In this document: piece after piece, positions 1 to 8,109 of the stretch
How positions within the stretch are numbered: the stretch's first letter is position 1
Layout of the letters: the number at the start of each line of letters is the position of its first letter
From: JACDAF01 sp036276035
GTDB lineage: Bacteria > Chloroflexota > Limnocylindria > P2-11E
Direction of reading: 5' to 3'
Length of the DNA: 20,802 bases
Assembly (NCBI GenBank): GCA_036276035.1
Contig: DASUCM010000123.1
Coordinates: 1 to 20,802, forward strand
Program-made: the position numbers and the translations under genes
The notes under the pieces: model-generated
Database searches by the model: none
The model's input: only the letters and a program-made list of their open reading frames with translations
Told to the model about the DNA's origin: nothing

Positions 1-850
1 CGGCGCAGCTCGCGTAGTCGGGCGGGCAGATGTAGGTCCCGTTCATGCCCGCGTACGCGCCGTTCTCCGCGATGTACTGCGCGAGCGGCTTCACGGGGCA
101 GTTGTCGCGGCAGTCGGTCATGTTCGCCGTCACGGTCCGCACCGTGACGTCGGAGAGACGCTCCTTGATCACGTTCACGATGAACGTGCCGCGCGAGGTC
201 GGCACGCTGATGTTGCTGTAGCCGAGCTGCGTCTGGACCGCGGGCGGTGGCGGCGGCGCCGGCGGCATCGAGCCGTCGCGGTTCAGCACCGTGACCGCCC
301 AGAAGACGCCGAAGTCCTCCATCCACGTCGCGCCCTCGACGAGGGGCCGGAGGTAGAGGCGGTAGTGGCCCGGCGTCTGCGGCGCCAGGATCGTGAACTG
401 GAACCACGCGACCTGGCCCGGTCCGACGTACGCGGCGGGCTGCACGGCGATGCGGTCGTAGCGCGGCCAGCCGGTGTTCGGGGATCCGCGCTGCCCGTCG
501 CCGCCGAGCGGCGACGGCTGGTCCTGCCCCGGCTCAGGCACCCACGTGCCGAGGTACGCGGCCTCGCCCATGCGTCCCTGCACCCAGCCGCGCGAGCCGG
601 TGTTGTAGTACGCGACCGTCGCGGTCGAGCGCTGCCCCGGGCACAGCGTCGGGTAGCCGCTCTGTCCGTACCAGTGCGCGTGGAAGCCCGGGACACCTGC
701 TGAGGGGATGGCCGGCGGCGGGATGCCGGGACCGGTGCGGTTGACCGTGCACGTCGTCTGCGCCGAGGCGTGCGGCGCGGGGCCGACGAGGATCGTTGCT
801 GCCACGAGCAGCGCCGCGAGCGCGCGCGCAGAGAGCCTCATGCGGTCCAT
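1..850 (-). CDS. Secreted NBR1-Ig / phosphodiester glycosidase (NAGPA-like) protein, C-terminus off window
   Basis: The reading frame opens at ATG 850 (an in-frame ATG at 841 is an alternative) and stays open through the left edge, so 283 codons are visible and the C-terminus is missing. Residues about 1-31 form a signal peptide: basic start, hydrophobic core LAALLVAATILVG, cleavage near ASA-QT. Residues about 55-170 look like an NBR1-type Ig-like domain, with YYNTGSRGWVQG, LGTWVPEPGQDQPSPLGGDG, TGWPRYDRIAVQP and VAWFQFTILAP; these phrases are typical of NBR1-Ig proteins of Chloroflexota as I recall them. A proline-rich linker (PPAPPPPPAV) follows. The last visible part (TVTANMTDCRDNCPVKPLAQ, then GAYAGMNGTYICPPDYASC) resembles the start of a phosphodiester glycosidase (NAGPA, DUF2233) domain. 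It should act outside the membrane; its substrate is unknown. No strong Shine-Dalgarno sequence is seen. The family call rests on remembered motifs. Confidence 0.75.
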   Translation of the reverse strand, partial: MDRMRLSARALAALLVAATILVGPAPHASAQTTCTVNRTGPGIPPPAIPSAGVPGFHAHWYGQSGYPTLCPGQRSTATVAYYNTGSRGWVQGRMGEAAYLGTWVPEPGQDQPSPLGGDGQRGSPNTGWPRYDRIAVQPAAYVGPGQVAWFQFTILAPQTPGHYRLYLRPLVEGATWMEDFGVFWAVTVLNRDGSMPPAPPPPPAVQTQLGYSNISVPTSRGTFIVNVIKERLSDVTVRTVTANMTDCRDNCPVKPLAQYIAENGAYAGMNGTYICPPDYASCA

Positions 851-918
851 CGGTACTGGCCTAACGCGCCCGGGCGGCGTCGCGTTGCGTAGGGAAGCGG
901 CGGCCTGGTCGGTCGGTG

Positions 919-1785
919 CTAGCGCACGTCGCAGGCGTTCATGTCGCCGGTGCGGTAGCCGGTGCGGAACCACTGCTGGCGCTGCTCGGACGAGCCGTGC
1001 GTCCAGCGCTCGGGAGAGACGCGTCCCTCGGTGGCCTTCTGGATCCGGTCGTCGCCGACCGCGGCCGCGGCGTCGAGCGCCTGCGCGATCTCCGCGTCCG
1101 TCGGTGCGACGAGGAAGCCCGTCTTCGCCGCGTTGCCGGCCCACACGCCCGCGAAGCAGTCCGCCATGAGCTCGGTGCGCACGGACGCGCTCCCCGGGCC
1201 GCTCTCGCGGCTCTGCGACAGCAGCCCCATCAGGTTCTGCACGTGGTGCCCGTACTCGTGCGCGACGACGTAGCCCTCGGCGAACGGTCCGCCCTTCGCG
1301 CCGAGCCGCTGCATGTCGCGGAAGAAGCTGAGGTCGAGATAGACCTTCTTATCGAGCGGGCAGTAGAAGGGGCCGACCGCCGACGAGGCCGTCCCGCACG
1401 CGGCCTGCACCTGCCCGGAGAAGAGGATCGTCTGCGCCGGCTCGTAGCGCGACCCCCGGCGCGCGAACTCGTCCGTCCAGTACTTCTGGATGCTGTTCAC
1501 GAAGCCGACGATGCGGCAGTCGTCGCGCGTGTTCGCGTCGGCTCCCGTCTGGCACTGCGTCGCGGTCTCGGCGCTGTCCACCGGCGCCATCGCGCCGCCG
1601 GAGGGGTCGAGGAGCGCTGTCGGATCTCCCCCGAGCAGCATGAACGCGACGAGCAGGACGACCCCGATGATCCCGCCGCCGCCGGCGATGACCGGGCCGC
1701 CGCCGCCGCCGCCGAGCACCCCTCCGCCGCGGCGGCGGTCGCCGACCTGCGAAGGATCGAGCCGGACGTTCGGGTCGAAGGTCAT
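919..1785 (-). CDS. Neutral zinc metallopeptidase (YpfJ-like, Zn_peptidase family)
   Basis: The protein has 288 residues, close to the usual family length. The frame could extend upstream, but the ATG at 1785 gives the typical N-terminus MTFDPNVRLDPSQVGDRR, so I chose it. After a glycine-rich linker (residues about 21-38) comes a single membrane segment, IIGVVLLVAFMLLGG (39-53). The peptidase domain follows, with HEYGH at 176-180 (two zinc histidines and the catalytic glutamate) and ELMADCFAGVW at 205-215, which supplies the downstream acidic ligand. The C-terminus shows the family phrase SSEQRQQWFRTGY. It is expected to sit in the membrane with the peptidase domain outside; no natural substrate is known to me. 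It lies upstream of the NBR1-Ig gene on the same strand with a 68-base gap, and it diverges from the LLM oxidoreductase gene. Confidence 0.9.
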   Translation of the reverse strand: MTFDPNVRLDPSQVGDRRRGGGVLGGGGGGPVIAGGGGIIGVVLLVAFMLLGGDPTALLDPSGGAMAPVDSAETATQCQTGADANTRDDCRIVGFVNSIQKYWTDEFARRGSRYEPAQTILFSGQVQAACGTASSAVGPFYCPLDKKVYLDLSFFRDMQRLGAKGGPFAEGYVVAHEYGHHVQNLMGLLSQSRESGPGSASVRTELMADCFAGVWAGNAAKTGFLVAPTDAEIAQALDAAAAVGDDRIQKATEGRVSPERWTHGSSEQRQQWFRTGYRTGDMNACDVR

Positions 1786-1838
1786 GACCCTGACGCTCGC
1801 AAGACGCGCGCCACGGCGCAATGACCCCCTTTCGTAGG

Positions 1839-1850
1839 GATACTTCGGAG
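1839..1850 (+). promoter_or_regulatory. Candidate -10 element of a leaderless promoter for the LLM oxidoreductase
   Basis: GATACT at 1839-1844 is followed by exactly 6 bases and then ATG 1851. This is the spacing expected when transcription begins at the start codon. No convincing -35 is visible. The same geometry recurs before the genes at 13140 and 18408. Confidence 0.35.
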
Positions 1851-2762
1851 ATGACGGAGCGGGGGATCGCCCTTGGCCAGGAGCTCGGTCTCGGGCCGGC
1901 CGAGCGCGACGCGCTCGTCGCCCGCGCGCGCGATGCGGGCTACTCGTCCGCGTGGACGAACGCGCGCGAGACGCGCGAGCCCTTCGACGCCTGCGCACGC
2001 TGGACACGCGGTCGCATGACCGCGGGCATCTCGGTCGTGCCCCTCGACGCATGGGACATCAGCGCGCTCGGCCGCGTCGCGGCGGAGACCGCGCGGACGG
2101 CGACGGGCTTCGTCCTCGGTGTCGGATCGGGCCGTGCGGGAAGAGGCGCGCTCGAGCTCGTCCGCGCGGGCGTCGCGGCGCTCCGGCGTGAGGCGCCCGG
2201 GATCCCGATCTACATCGGCGCGCTCGGGCCGCGGATGCTGCGGCTCGCGGGTGAGGTCGCCGATGGCGCGGCGCTGAACTGGTGCGACAGCGAGCGCGTC
2301 GCGTGGAGCCGCGACCGCGTGGCCGAGGGGGCGCGCGGGGCCGGCCGCGACCCGAAGGCGGTCCGCGTCGTCGAGTACATCCGCGTCTGCGTCGACGACG
2401 ACCCCGAAGCGGCGCGCGTTGCGCTCGCGGTCGCGATGCTCGGCTACGCGCTCGCCGGGCCGCGCCGCCCGAAGGACAGCGGCTACCGCATCCACTTCAC
2501 GCGGATGGGGTTCGACGAGGTCCTCACGGACCTCGAGGCGCGGCGCGAGCGGGGCGAGCCGCTCGAGGCGCTGGCGGCCGACGTGCCGGCGGAGCTCGTC
2601 GGGAAGGTCGGCGCGTTCGGGCGACCGGCCGAGGCTGCCGCCTCATTCGCGCGCCTCGGCGAGGGCCTCGACCTGCCGATCGTGCGCGTGGTCGCGGCGC
2701 GCGACCCGCAGACCTCCGCACGCGCGGTCATCGACGCCTGCGCGCCCGGAGGCACGCGCTGA
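1851..2762 (+). CDS. LLM-class (luciferase-like) flavin or F420-dependent oxidoreductase
   Basis: The frame is open from an earlier ATG at 1821, but ATG 1851 gives MTERGIALGQELGL, which places the first beta strand (RGIAL) correctly, and a -10-like hexamer sits 6 bases upstream. That makes 303 residues, slightly shorter than the usual 320-340. Family signals are the barrel strand FVLGVGSGRAG, the phrase PIYIGALGPRMLRLAGEVAD with the DGAALNWC that follows, and a closing segment GAFGRPAEAAASFARLGEGL. These resemble the 5,10-methylene-tetrahydromethanopterin reductase-like branch that uses F420, but flavin use cannot be excluded from sequence alone. The stop codon overlaps the probable start of the next gene, so the two are likely translationally coupled. 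The substrate is unknown; the downstream hydrolases hint at an amide or amino acid derivative. Confidence 0.85.
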   Translation: MTERGIALGQELGLGPAERDALVARARDAGYSSAWTNARETREPFDACARWTRGRMTAGISVVPLDAWDISALGRVAAETARTATGFVLGVGSGRAGRGALELVRAGVAALRREAPGIPIYIGALGPRMLRLAGEVADGAALNWCDSERVAWSRDRVAEGARGAGRDPKAVRVVEYIRVCVDDDPEAARVALAVAMLGYALAGPRRPKDSGYRIHFTRMGFDEVLTDLEARRERGEPLEALAADVPAELVGKVGAFGRPAEAAASFARLGEGLDLPIVRVVAARDPQTSARAVIDACAPGGTR

Positions 2763-4372
2763 CGGTCGCGCCGGACCTCGTCATCCGTGGCGGCGATGTC
2801 TACGACGGCACGGGCGGCCCGCCGCGGCGCACCGACCTCGCGATCGCGGGCGGGAAGGTCGCGGAGGTCGGCCGGATCGGCGAGCGGGCACCGATCGAGA
2901 TCGACGCGAGCGGGCTCGCGGTCGCACCCGGCTTCATCAACATGCTCAGTCACGCCTGGGCCTCGCTCATCCAGGACGGGCGCTCGCAGAGCGACATCCG
3001 GCAGGGCGTGACCCTCGAGGTCTTCGGCGAGTACATCGAGGCGCCGCTGAACGACCGCCTGCGTGCGGAGTGCCTGCGGCGTCAGGGCGACTTCAAGTAC
3101 GACATCACGTGGTCCACGGTCGGCGAGTACCTCGACCAGCTCGTCGCGCGCGGCATCTCCACGAACGTCGCGTCCTTCATCCCCGCGTCGGTCGTCCGCC
3201 GCCACGTCGTCGGCGAGGACGATCGCCGCCCGACCGCCGATGAGCTCGCGCGGATGCAGGGGCTCGTCGAGGTGGCCATGCGGGAGGGTGCGCTCGGCGT
3301 CGCGTCGGCGCTCATCTACACGCCCGCGACGTTCGCGGACACGGACGAGCTCATCGCGTTGGCGTCCGCGTCGGCGAAGCACGGCGGGATGTACGTCTCG
3401 CACATGCGCAGCGAGGGCGACCGCTTCATCGAGGCGCTCGACGAGCTCATCGAGATCGCGCGCCGCTCACGCGGCCGCGCCGAGGTCTACCACCTGAAGC
3501 AGGCGGGCCGCGAGAACTGGCGCAAGCTCGACACGGCGATCGAGCGCGTCGAGGCGGCGCGCGCCGGCGGGACGGCGATCACCGCGGACATGTACACATA
3601 CAACGCCGGCGCGACGGGCCTCGACGCCTCGCTGCCGCCGTGGGTCCAGGAGGGCGGGCACCGGAAGTTCATCGAGCGCCTGCGTGACGACACGGTGCGC
3701 GCGCGGCTCGTCGAAGAGATGCGCCGCCCCGGCGTGGGCTGGGAGAACATGCTGCTCCTCGCCGGGACGCCGGAGGGCGTCCTCTTCTCGTCCTTCAAGA
3801 ACGCTGCGCTCCGCCGCTACACGGGCTGGACGCTCGCCCAGGTCGCGGCGGAGCGGAAGCGCACTCCCGAGGACACGGTCATCGACCTCGTCATCGAGGA
3901 TGAGAGCCGCGTCGGCGCGATCTACTTCGTGATGTCCGACGACAACGTGCGCCGCCAGATCGCCCTCCCGTGGATGAGCTTCGCCTCCGACTCGGCGTCG
4001 CTCGCGCCGGAGGGCCTCTTCCTCAAGGACAACCCGCACCCGCGCGCGTACGGCACCTTCGCGCGGCTCCTCGGCCGCTACGTGCGAGAGGAGCAGGTGA
4101 TCCCGTTGGAGGAGGCGGTCCGCCGTCTCACGTCACTGCCGGCGGGCAACCTGCGCATCACGGGTCGCGGCCGCCTCGCGCCCGGATACGCCGCGGACGT
4201 CGTGGTCTTTGACCCCGCGCGCATCCAGGATCACGCGACCTACGAGCGGCCGCACCAGTACGCGACAGGGGTCCAGCACGTGCTCGTGAACGGCGCTCCG
4301 GTGATCCGCGACGGCGAGCACACCGGCGCCAGACCTGGTCAGGTCGTGCGCGGACCGGGCTGGCGCGCGTGA
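2759..4372 (+). CDS. D-aminoacylase / N-acyl-D-amino-acid deacylase-like amidohydrolase
   Basis: Conserved sequence begins at DLVIRGGDVYDGTGG (from about 2775) and runs to the family's C-terminal fold GYAADVVVFDPARIQDHATY and GVQHVLVNGAPVI, giving about 537 residues if translation starts near 2759. The start is uncertain: there is no ATG, GTG or TTG between 2759 and the conserved region, so a CTG at 2759 overlapping the previous stop, or a start further upstream inside that gene, must be used. Likely metal or active-site residues are the histidines in YVSHMRSEG and VYHLKQAG and the aspartate in FASDSAS (D366-type in D-aminoacylase). The usual HxH after the first strand is replaced: PGFINMLSHAW has only one histidine. 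This pattern belongs to a subgroup with the phrase DGRSQSDIRQGVTLEVFGE. The likely reaction is amide hydrolysis of an N-acyl amino acid or cyclic analogue. The stop overlaps the next start by 4 bases. Confidence 0.82.
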   Translation: MTVAPDLVIRGGDVYDGTGGPPRRTDLAIAGGKVAEVGRIGERAPIEIDASGLAVAPGFINMLSHAWASLIQDGRSQSDIRQGVTLEVFGEYIEAPLNDRLRAECLRRQGDFKYDITWSTVGEYLDQLVARGISTNVASFIPASVVRRHVVGEDDRRPTADELARMQGLVEVAMREGALGVASALIYTPATFADTDELIALASASAKHGGMYVSHMRSEGDRFIEALDELIEIARRSRGRAEVYHLKQAGRENWRKLDTAIERVEAARAGGTAITADMYTYNAGATGLDASLPPWVQEGGHRKFIERLRDDTVRARLVEEMRRPGVGWENMLLLAGTPEGVLFSSFKNAALRRYTGWTLAQVAAERKRTPEDTVIDLVIEDESRVGAIYFVMSDDNVRRQIALPWMSFASDSASLAPEGLFLKDNPHPRAYGTFARLLGRYVREEQVIPLEEAVRRLTSLPAGNLRITGRGRLAPGYAADVVVFDPARIQDHATYERPHQYATGVQHVLVNGAPVIRDGEHTGARPGQVVRGPGWRA

Positions 4373-5757
4373 GCGGCGGCCTCGCCGCGCTCCGCGTGCA
4401 CCTCGAGCGGCGCATGCCGGAGCTCGTGGTGCCCGGCGTCGCGCTCGGCCTCGTGCATGAGGGCCGCGAGGAGTACCTGTACCGCGGCGTGACCAGCGTC
4501 CCCGACCCGCTGCCCGTCGATGAGGGCACGCGCTTCCAGATCGGCTCGACGACGAAGACCATGACCGCGACCGTCGCCCTCCGCCTCGCCGAGCAGGGCG
4601 CGCTCGACCTCGACGCTCCGGTGCGGACGTACCTCCCGGGGTTCCGCCTCGCGGACGAGGGAGCCGCGTCGCGTGTGACGCTGCGCCACCTCTTCACGCA
4701 CAGCGGCGGGTGGCTCGGCGACTACTTCGAGGACACCGGGCGCGGTGACGACGCGCTGGCGAAGGTCGTCGAGAAGCTCGCCGACCTGCCGCAGCTCACC
4801 GCGGTCGGGGCGGAGTGGCACTACGGGAACTCGGGCTTCTACGTCGCGGGACGCGTCATCGAGGTCGTCACCGGGAAGACGTTCGAGCAGGCGATGCGCG
4901 AGCTCCTCCTCGAGCCGCTCGGGATGGCGGACTCCGTCTTCTTCGCCGAGGACGCCATCGCGTTCCGCGTCGCGGTCGGACATCTCGTCCGCGACGAGCG
5001 TGCCGAGGTGGCGCGGCGCTGGGCCCTCCCGCGCAACGCGCACGCCGCGGGCGGCATCACCTCGACCGCGCGCGACCAGATCCGCTACGCGCGCTTCCAT
5101 CTCGGCGACGGGACCGTGCCCGACGGCGCGCGTCTGGTCTCGGCGGAGGGGCTGCGCGCGATGCGCGACCCGATCGGCCCGCGTGGCGCCGTCGGCCTCT
5201 CGTGGTGGCTGCGCACGGTCGACGGCACGCGGATCGCGAGCCATGGCGGCACGACCGCGGGCCAGCAGGCCGAGTTCGTCCTCGTTCCGGAGCGGGGCTT
5301 CGGCATCACCGTGCTCACGAACTCGTCGCGCGGCCACGCGCTCGGTCGCGAGCTCGTGCGCCTCGCGCTCCGCGAGTACTGCGCGCTCGACGACCGGGAG
5401 GCGGAGACGCGCACCGCCGGGCCGGGGCAGCTCGAGGCGATCGCCGGGAGGTATGAGATCGCCCGCGGGCAGCTCGAGCTTCGCGTCGAGGGCGGGGAGC
5501 TCCTCCTGACGCTCGGTCCGCGCCCCGGCGTCGCGGCACCGCCGAACGGCTGGCCGCCGTTCCCGCCGCCCGCGCGCTGCGGCGTCGTCGGCGACGACGA
5601 GCTCGTCGTGCTCGAGGGTCCGGGGAAGGGGAGCCGTGTCGAGGTGCTGCGCGACGGGGCGGGCGCGATCGCGTGGGTCCGCTTCGGGCTGCGCCTCTAC
5701 GCGCCGGAGTCCCGCGCCCACCTCTATCCCGCCCACGGCGGCGGGCTCGTCACCTAG
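4369..5757 (+). CDS. Serine hydrolase, beta-lactamase class C / penicillin-binding protein-like
   Basis: This 462-residue protein starts at GTG 4369, overlapping the preceding stop by 4 bases (GTGA). All three hallmark motifs of the class C beta-lactamase fold are present: S60-T-T-K63 (IGSTTKTMTA) with the nucleophile serine, Y152-G-N154 (EWHYGNSGFY), and H292-G-G294 (IASHGGTTAG). LFTHSGGWLGDYFED is also typical. Residues about 350-460 form an extra C-terminal domain of the kind found in many such peptidases and esterases. There is no signal peptide, so it is probably cytoplasmic. In this family the reaction may be D-amino acid amidase, D-stereospecific peptidase or esterase; the upstream D-aminoacylase-like protein favours D-amino acid or peptide chemistry. 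The exact substrate cannot be read from the sequence. Confidence 0.88.
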   Translation: MSGGLAALRVHLERRMPELVVPGVALGLVHEGREEYLYRGVTSVPDPLPVDEGTRFQIGSTTKTMTATVALRLAEQGALDLDAPVRTYLPGFRLADEGAASRVTLRHLFTHSGGWLGDYFEDTGRGDDALAKVVEKLADLPQLTAVGAEWHYGNSGFYVAGRVIEVVTGKTFEQAMRELLLEPLGMADSVFFAEDAIAFRVAVGHLVRDERAEVARRWALPRNAHAAGGITSTARDQIRYARFHLGDGTVPDGARLVSAEGLRAMRDPIGPRGAVGLSWWLRTVDGTRIASHGGTTAGQQAEFVLVPERGFGITVLTNSSRGHALGRELVRLALREYCALDDREAETRTAGPGQLEAIAGRYEIARGQLELRVEGGELLLTLGPRPGVAAPPNGWPPFPPPARCGVVGDDELVVLEGPGKGSRVEVLRDGAGAIAWVRFGLRLYAPESRAHLYPAHGGGLVT

Positions 5758-5782
5758 GCACACCTAGACTCGGAGCACGACC

Positions 5783-7105
5783 ATGCTTCGCGTCCTCTCG
5801 GTCACGCTGCTGGCGCTCGGTGTCGCCGGCGGCCTTTCCGGCGTCGCGGAGGCGCAGGCCGGTCCTCCCGTGACGGTCGGCCGGATCGAAGGCGTCATCA
5901 ACCCCATCACCGCCCGATACGTCGAACGCGTGATCCGGGGCGCCGAGGGCACCGGCGCGGCAGCGGTCGTCCTCACGATGGACACCCCGGGCGGGCTCAT
6001 CGACTCGACCTACAAGATCGACGCGCTCTTCCTGAACGCACGCGTGCCGGTGGTCGTGTTCGTCGCGCCGTCCGGCGCACGCGCGACATCGGCGGGGACC
6101 TTCATCGCCATGGCTTCACACGTCGCCGCGATGGCACCGGCGACCAACATCGGTGCCGCACACCCGGTCGCGGCGGGCGGCGCGAACATCGAGAGCGATC
6201 TCCGGCAGAAGGCCGAGAACGACGCCGTGGCGGAGATCACCAAGCTCGCGAGAGCGCGCGGGCGCAACGTCGAGTGGGCGGAGAAGGCCGTCCGCGAGAG
6301 CGTCAGCGTCCGCGACGACGAGGCGCTCCGGCTCGGCGTGGTCGACGTCCTCGCGCCGGACGTTCCGGCACTGCTCGAACGCATCCACGGGCGGGAGGTC
6401 GTCCTGCCGCACGCCACGGTGCGCCTCGCCACTCGTGGTGCGCCGATACGGGAGGATCCCCGCAACCCTCTCGAGGTCTTCCTCCATCTCATCACCGACC
6501 CCCAGATCGCGGTCCTGCTGTTCACGCTCGGCACCTACGGTCTCATCTTCGAGCTCTCGAACCCGAGCCTCATCTTCCCCGGGGTCGTCGGCGTCATCGC
6601 CATCGTGCTCGCGCTCTTCGCCTTCGGGACGCTGGACGCGAACGCCGCAGGCATCGCGCTCATGGTCTTCGCCGTGCTGCTCTTCGTGGCGGAGATCTGG
6701 ATCGCGAGCCACGGGATCCTCACGGCCGGTGGCATCGCTGCGCTGCTGCTCGGGACGATCATCCTGTTCCCGGCCGTCACGCCCACGTTCCCCGGCGTGC
6801 GCTACACGGTGGAGCCGTGGGTCATCGCGCTCACCGTCGGGAGCAACGCGATCTTCTTCGGGCTGCTCGTGCGGATGCTCGTCCGGACGAAGCGGGTGCC
6901 GCTGGTCACGGACCTTTCGCACCTCGTCGGAGCGCTCGGCGTCGCGCGCTCGGAGCTCGCGCCGGGTGGGATCGTGCGCGCCGAGGGCGAGGAGTGGACG
7001 GCCGCGAGCGCCACTGGGACGATCGCGGCCGGCACGCCGGTCCGCGTCCTCCGGGTGGATGGCCTTGCGCTTATCGTCGAGCCTGCATTGGAAGGGGAGT
7101 CATAG
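5783..7105 (+). CDS. NfeD-family membrane-bound serine protease (ClpP/SppA-like, long form)
   Basis: This 440-residue protein starts at ATG 5783 with GGAG 7 bases upstream; a -10-like TAGACT lies at 5765-5770. Residues 1-25 are a signal peptide ending AEA-QAG. The ClpP-class protease domain (about 30-220) contains MDTPGGLIDST, the nucleophile serine S103 in ARATSAGTF and the general-base lysine K143 in LRQKAENDAV; the spacing matches the Ser-Lys dyad of archaeal 1510-N (stomatin-specific protease). Four or five membrane segments follow (about 235-260, 265-285, 290-310, 315-335 and 348-368), then a C-terminal OB-fold NfeD domain. The family cleaves the C-terminal hydrophobic region of stomatin-like proteins. 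The slipin encoded immediately downstream is therefore the likely partner and perhaps the substrate. Confidence 0.92.
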   Translation: MLRVLSVTLLALGVAGGLSGVAEAQAGPPVTVGRIEGVINPITARYVERVIRGAEGTGAAAVVLTMDTPGGLIDSTYKIDALFLNARVPVVVFVAPSGARATSAGTFIAMASHVAAMAPATNIGAAHPVAAGGANIESDLRQKAENDAVAEITKLARARGRNVEWAEKAVRESVSVRDDEALRLGVVDVLAPDVPALLERIHGREVVLPHATVRLATRGAPIREDPRNPLEVFLHLITDPQIAVLLFTLGTYGLIFELSNPSLIFPGVVGVIAIVLALFAFGTLDANAAGIALMVFAVLLFVAEIWIASHGILTAGGIAALLLGTIILFPAVTPTFPGVRYTVEPWVIALTVGSNAIFFGLLVRMLVRTKRVPLVTDLSHLVGALGVARSELAPGGIVRAEGEEWTAASATGTIAAGTPVRVLRVDGLALIVEPALEGES

Positions 7106-7993
7106 ATGGACCAGCTCGTCACCGTCGCGATCCTCGGCGTCATCGCCGTCTTCATCATCCGGTCGATCGTGCATATCGTGCCCGAGTACCAGCGCCTGGT
7201 CGTCCTGCGCTTCGGGTCGTTCCAGACGATCGCCGGCCCGGGGCTCGTGTTCCTGTTCCCGCCACCGATCCAGACGCAGCAGACCGTCGATCTGCGCGAG
7301 TTCGTCGTCGAGATCCCGGAACAGACCTGCATCACGAAGGACAACGCGCCGATCTCGATCGACTTCCTCATCTACCAGAAGGTCGTGCAGGCCGCGGACG
7401 CGGTGCTGAAGGTCCAGAACTTCCGCGCCGCGGTCCAGGGCATCGCGACGACGACTCTGCGTGCCGTCATCGGTGACATCCCGCTCGACGATGTGCTCGC
7501 GAAGCGAGAGCAGATCAACGAGGTCCTCCGGGTCAAGCTCGACGAGGTGACCCAGCGCTGGGGCGTGAAGGTCACGACCGTCGAGATCCGCGAGATCACA
7601 CCGCCGCGCGACATCCAGGACGCCATGAATCGCCAGATGTCCGCGGAGCGGAACCGCCGCGCGGCGATCCTGGAGGCCGAAGGCAAGAAGCAGTCGCAGA
7701 TCCTGGTCGCGGAGGGCGAGAAGCAGTCCGAGATCCTGAAGGCCGAAGGCGCCCGGCAGGGGGCGATCCTCCGTGCCGAGGGGTTCGCGCTCGCGCTGAC
7801 GGAGATCAACCGCTCCGCCGAGGGCGCCGACCACCGCACGATGGCGCTGCAATACCTCGACGCGCTGAAGGCGCTCGGTGCGTCGCCGGGGACGAAGTTC
7901 ATCGTCCCGACCGAGCTGACCGCCTTCGCCGCGCCGTTCGCCGCATGGGCGAGCGGACGCGACGAAGACGGACGTCCGCGCTCCGGCGGCTAG
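7106..7993 (+). CDS. Slipin / stomatin-like SPFH (band 7) membrane protein
   Basis: The ATG at 7106 follows the nfeD stop with no gap and has AAGGGGAG at 7092-7099 as a ribosome binding site. The 295-residue protein has one N-terminal membrane segment (VTVAILGVIAVFIIRSIVHI), then the band 7 domain with EYQRLVVLRFG, GPGLVFLFPP, VDLREFVVEIPEQ and ALRVKL-type strands. Residues 188-231 carry an alanine/glutamate-rich coiled region built of 11-residue repeats. Slipins oligomerise into membrane microdomain scaffolds. The adjacent NfeD protease is their conserved genomic partner. It is the last gene of this operon: 362 bases without a convincing gene follow. Confidence 0.92.
   Translation: MDQLVTVAILGVIAVFIIRSIVHIVPEYQRLVVLRFGSFQTIAGPGLVFLFPPPIQTQQTVDLREFVVEIPEQTCITKDNAPISIDFLIYQKVVQAADAVLKVQNFRAAVQGIATTTLRAVIGDIPLDDVLAKREQINEVLRVKLDEVTQRWGVKVTTVEIREITPPRDIQDAMNRQMSAERNRRAAILEAEGKKQSQILVAEGEKQSEILKAEGARQGAILRAEGFALALTEINRSAEGADHRTMALQYLDALKALGASPGTKFIVPTELTAFAAPFAAWASGRDEDGRPRSGG
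7667..7798 (+). repeat. Four in-frame 33-base units encoding an 11-residue coiled-coil repeat in slipin
   Basis: Residues 188-231 of the slipin read ILEAEGKKQSQ, ILVAEGEKQSE, ILKAEGARQGA, ILRAEGFALAL. Each unit is IL-x-AEG plus five residues. This hendecad pattern gives a right-handed coiled coil, typical of the SPFH C-terminal helix. Confidence 0.8.
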
Positions 7994-8109
7994 GCCCGCC
8001 GCGATCGGCCGATGCGCCAGCCCATCCGGCCAGGGGAATGGGTGAACGCGCCGGCCGTGTCGGCGGGTACGGCCATCGGATGCGTCAGGCGGCGGGGCGC
8101 GAAGGGGGA

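Noticed and set aside
863..886. AACGCG/CGCGTT inverted repeat as a terminator of the metallopeptidase gene
   Set aside because: It has only 6 bp, a 12-base loop and no U-run on the minus strand; such repeats are expected by chance at this GC content.
1675..1735. CCG/GGC-rich tract as a possible repeat element
   Set aside because: It encodes the glycine-rich linker of the metallopeptidase and is simple low-complexity coding sequence.
1821..1850. Upstream ATG for the LLM oxidoreductase
   Set aside because: It has no ribosome binding site, adds ten residues before the first conserved strand, and the later ATG has a -10-like element at leaderless spacing.
4339..5763. 474-codon open frame on the minus strand
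   Set aside because: It is the shadow of the serine hydrolase gene, which has all three catalytic motifs.
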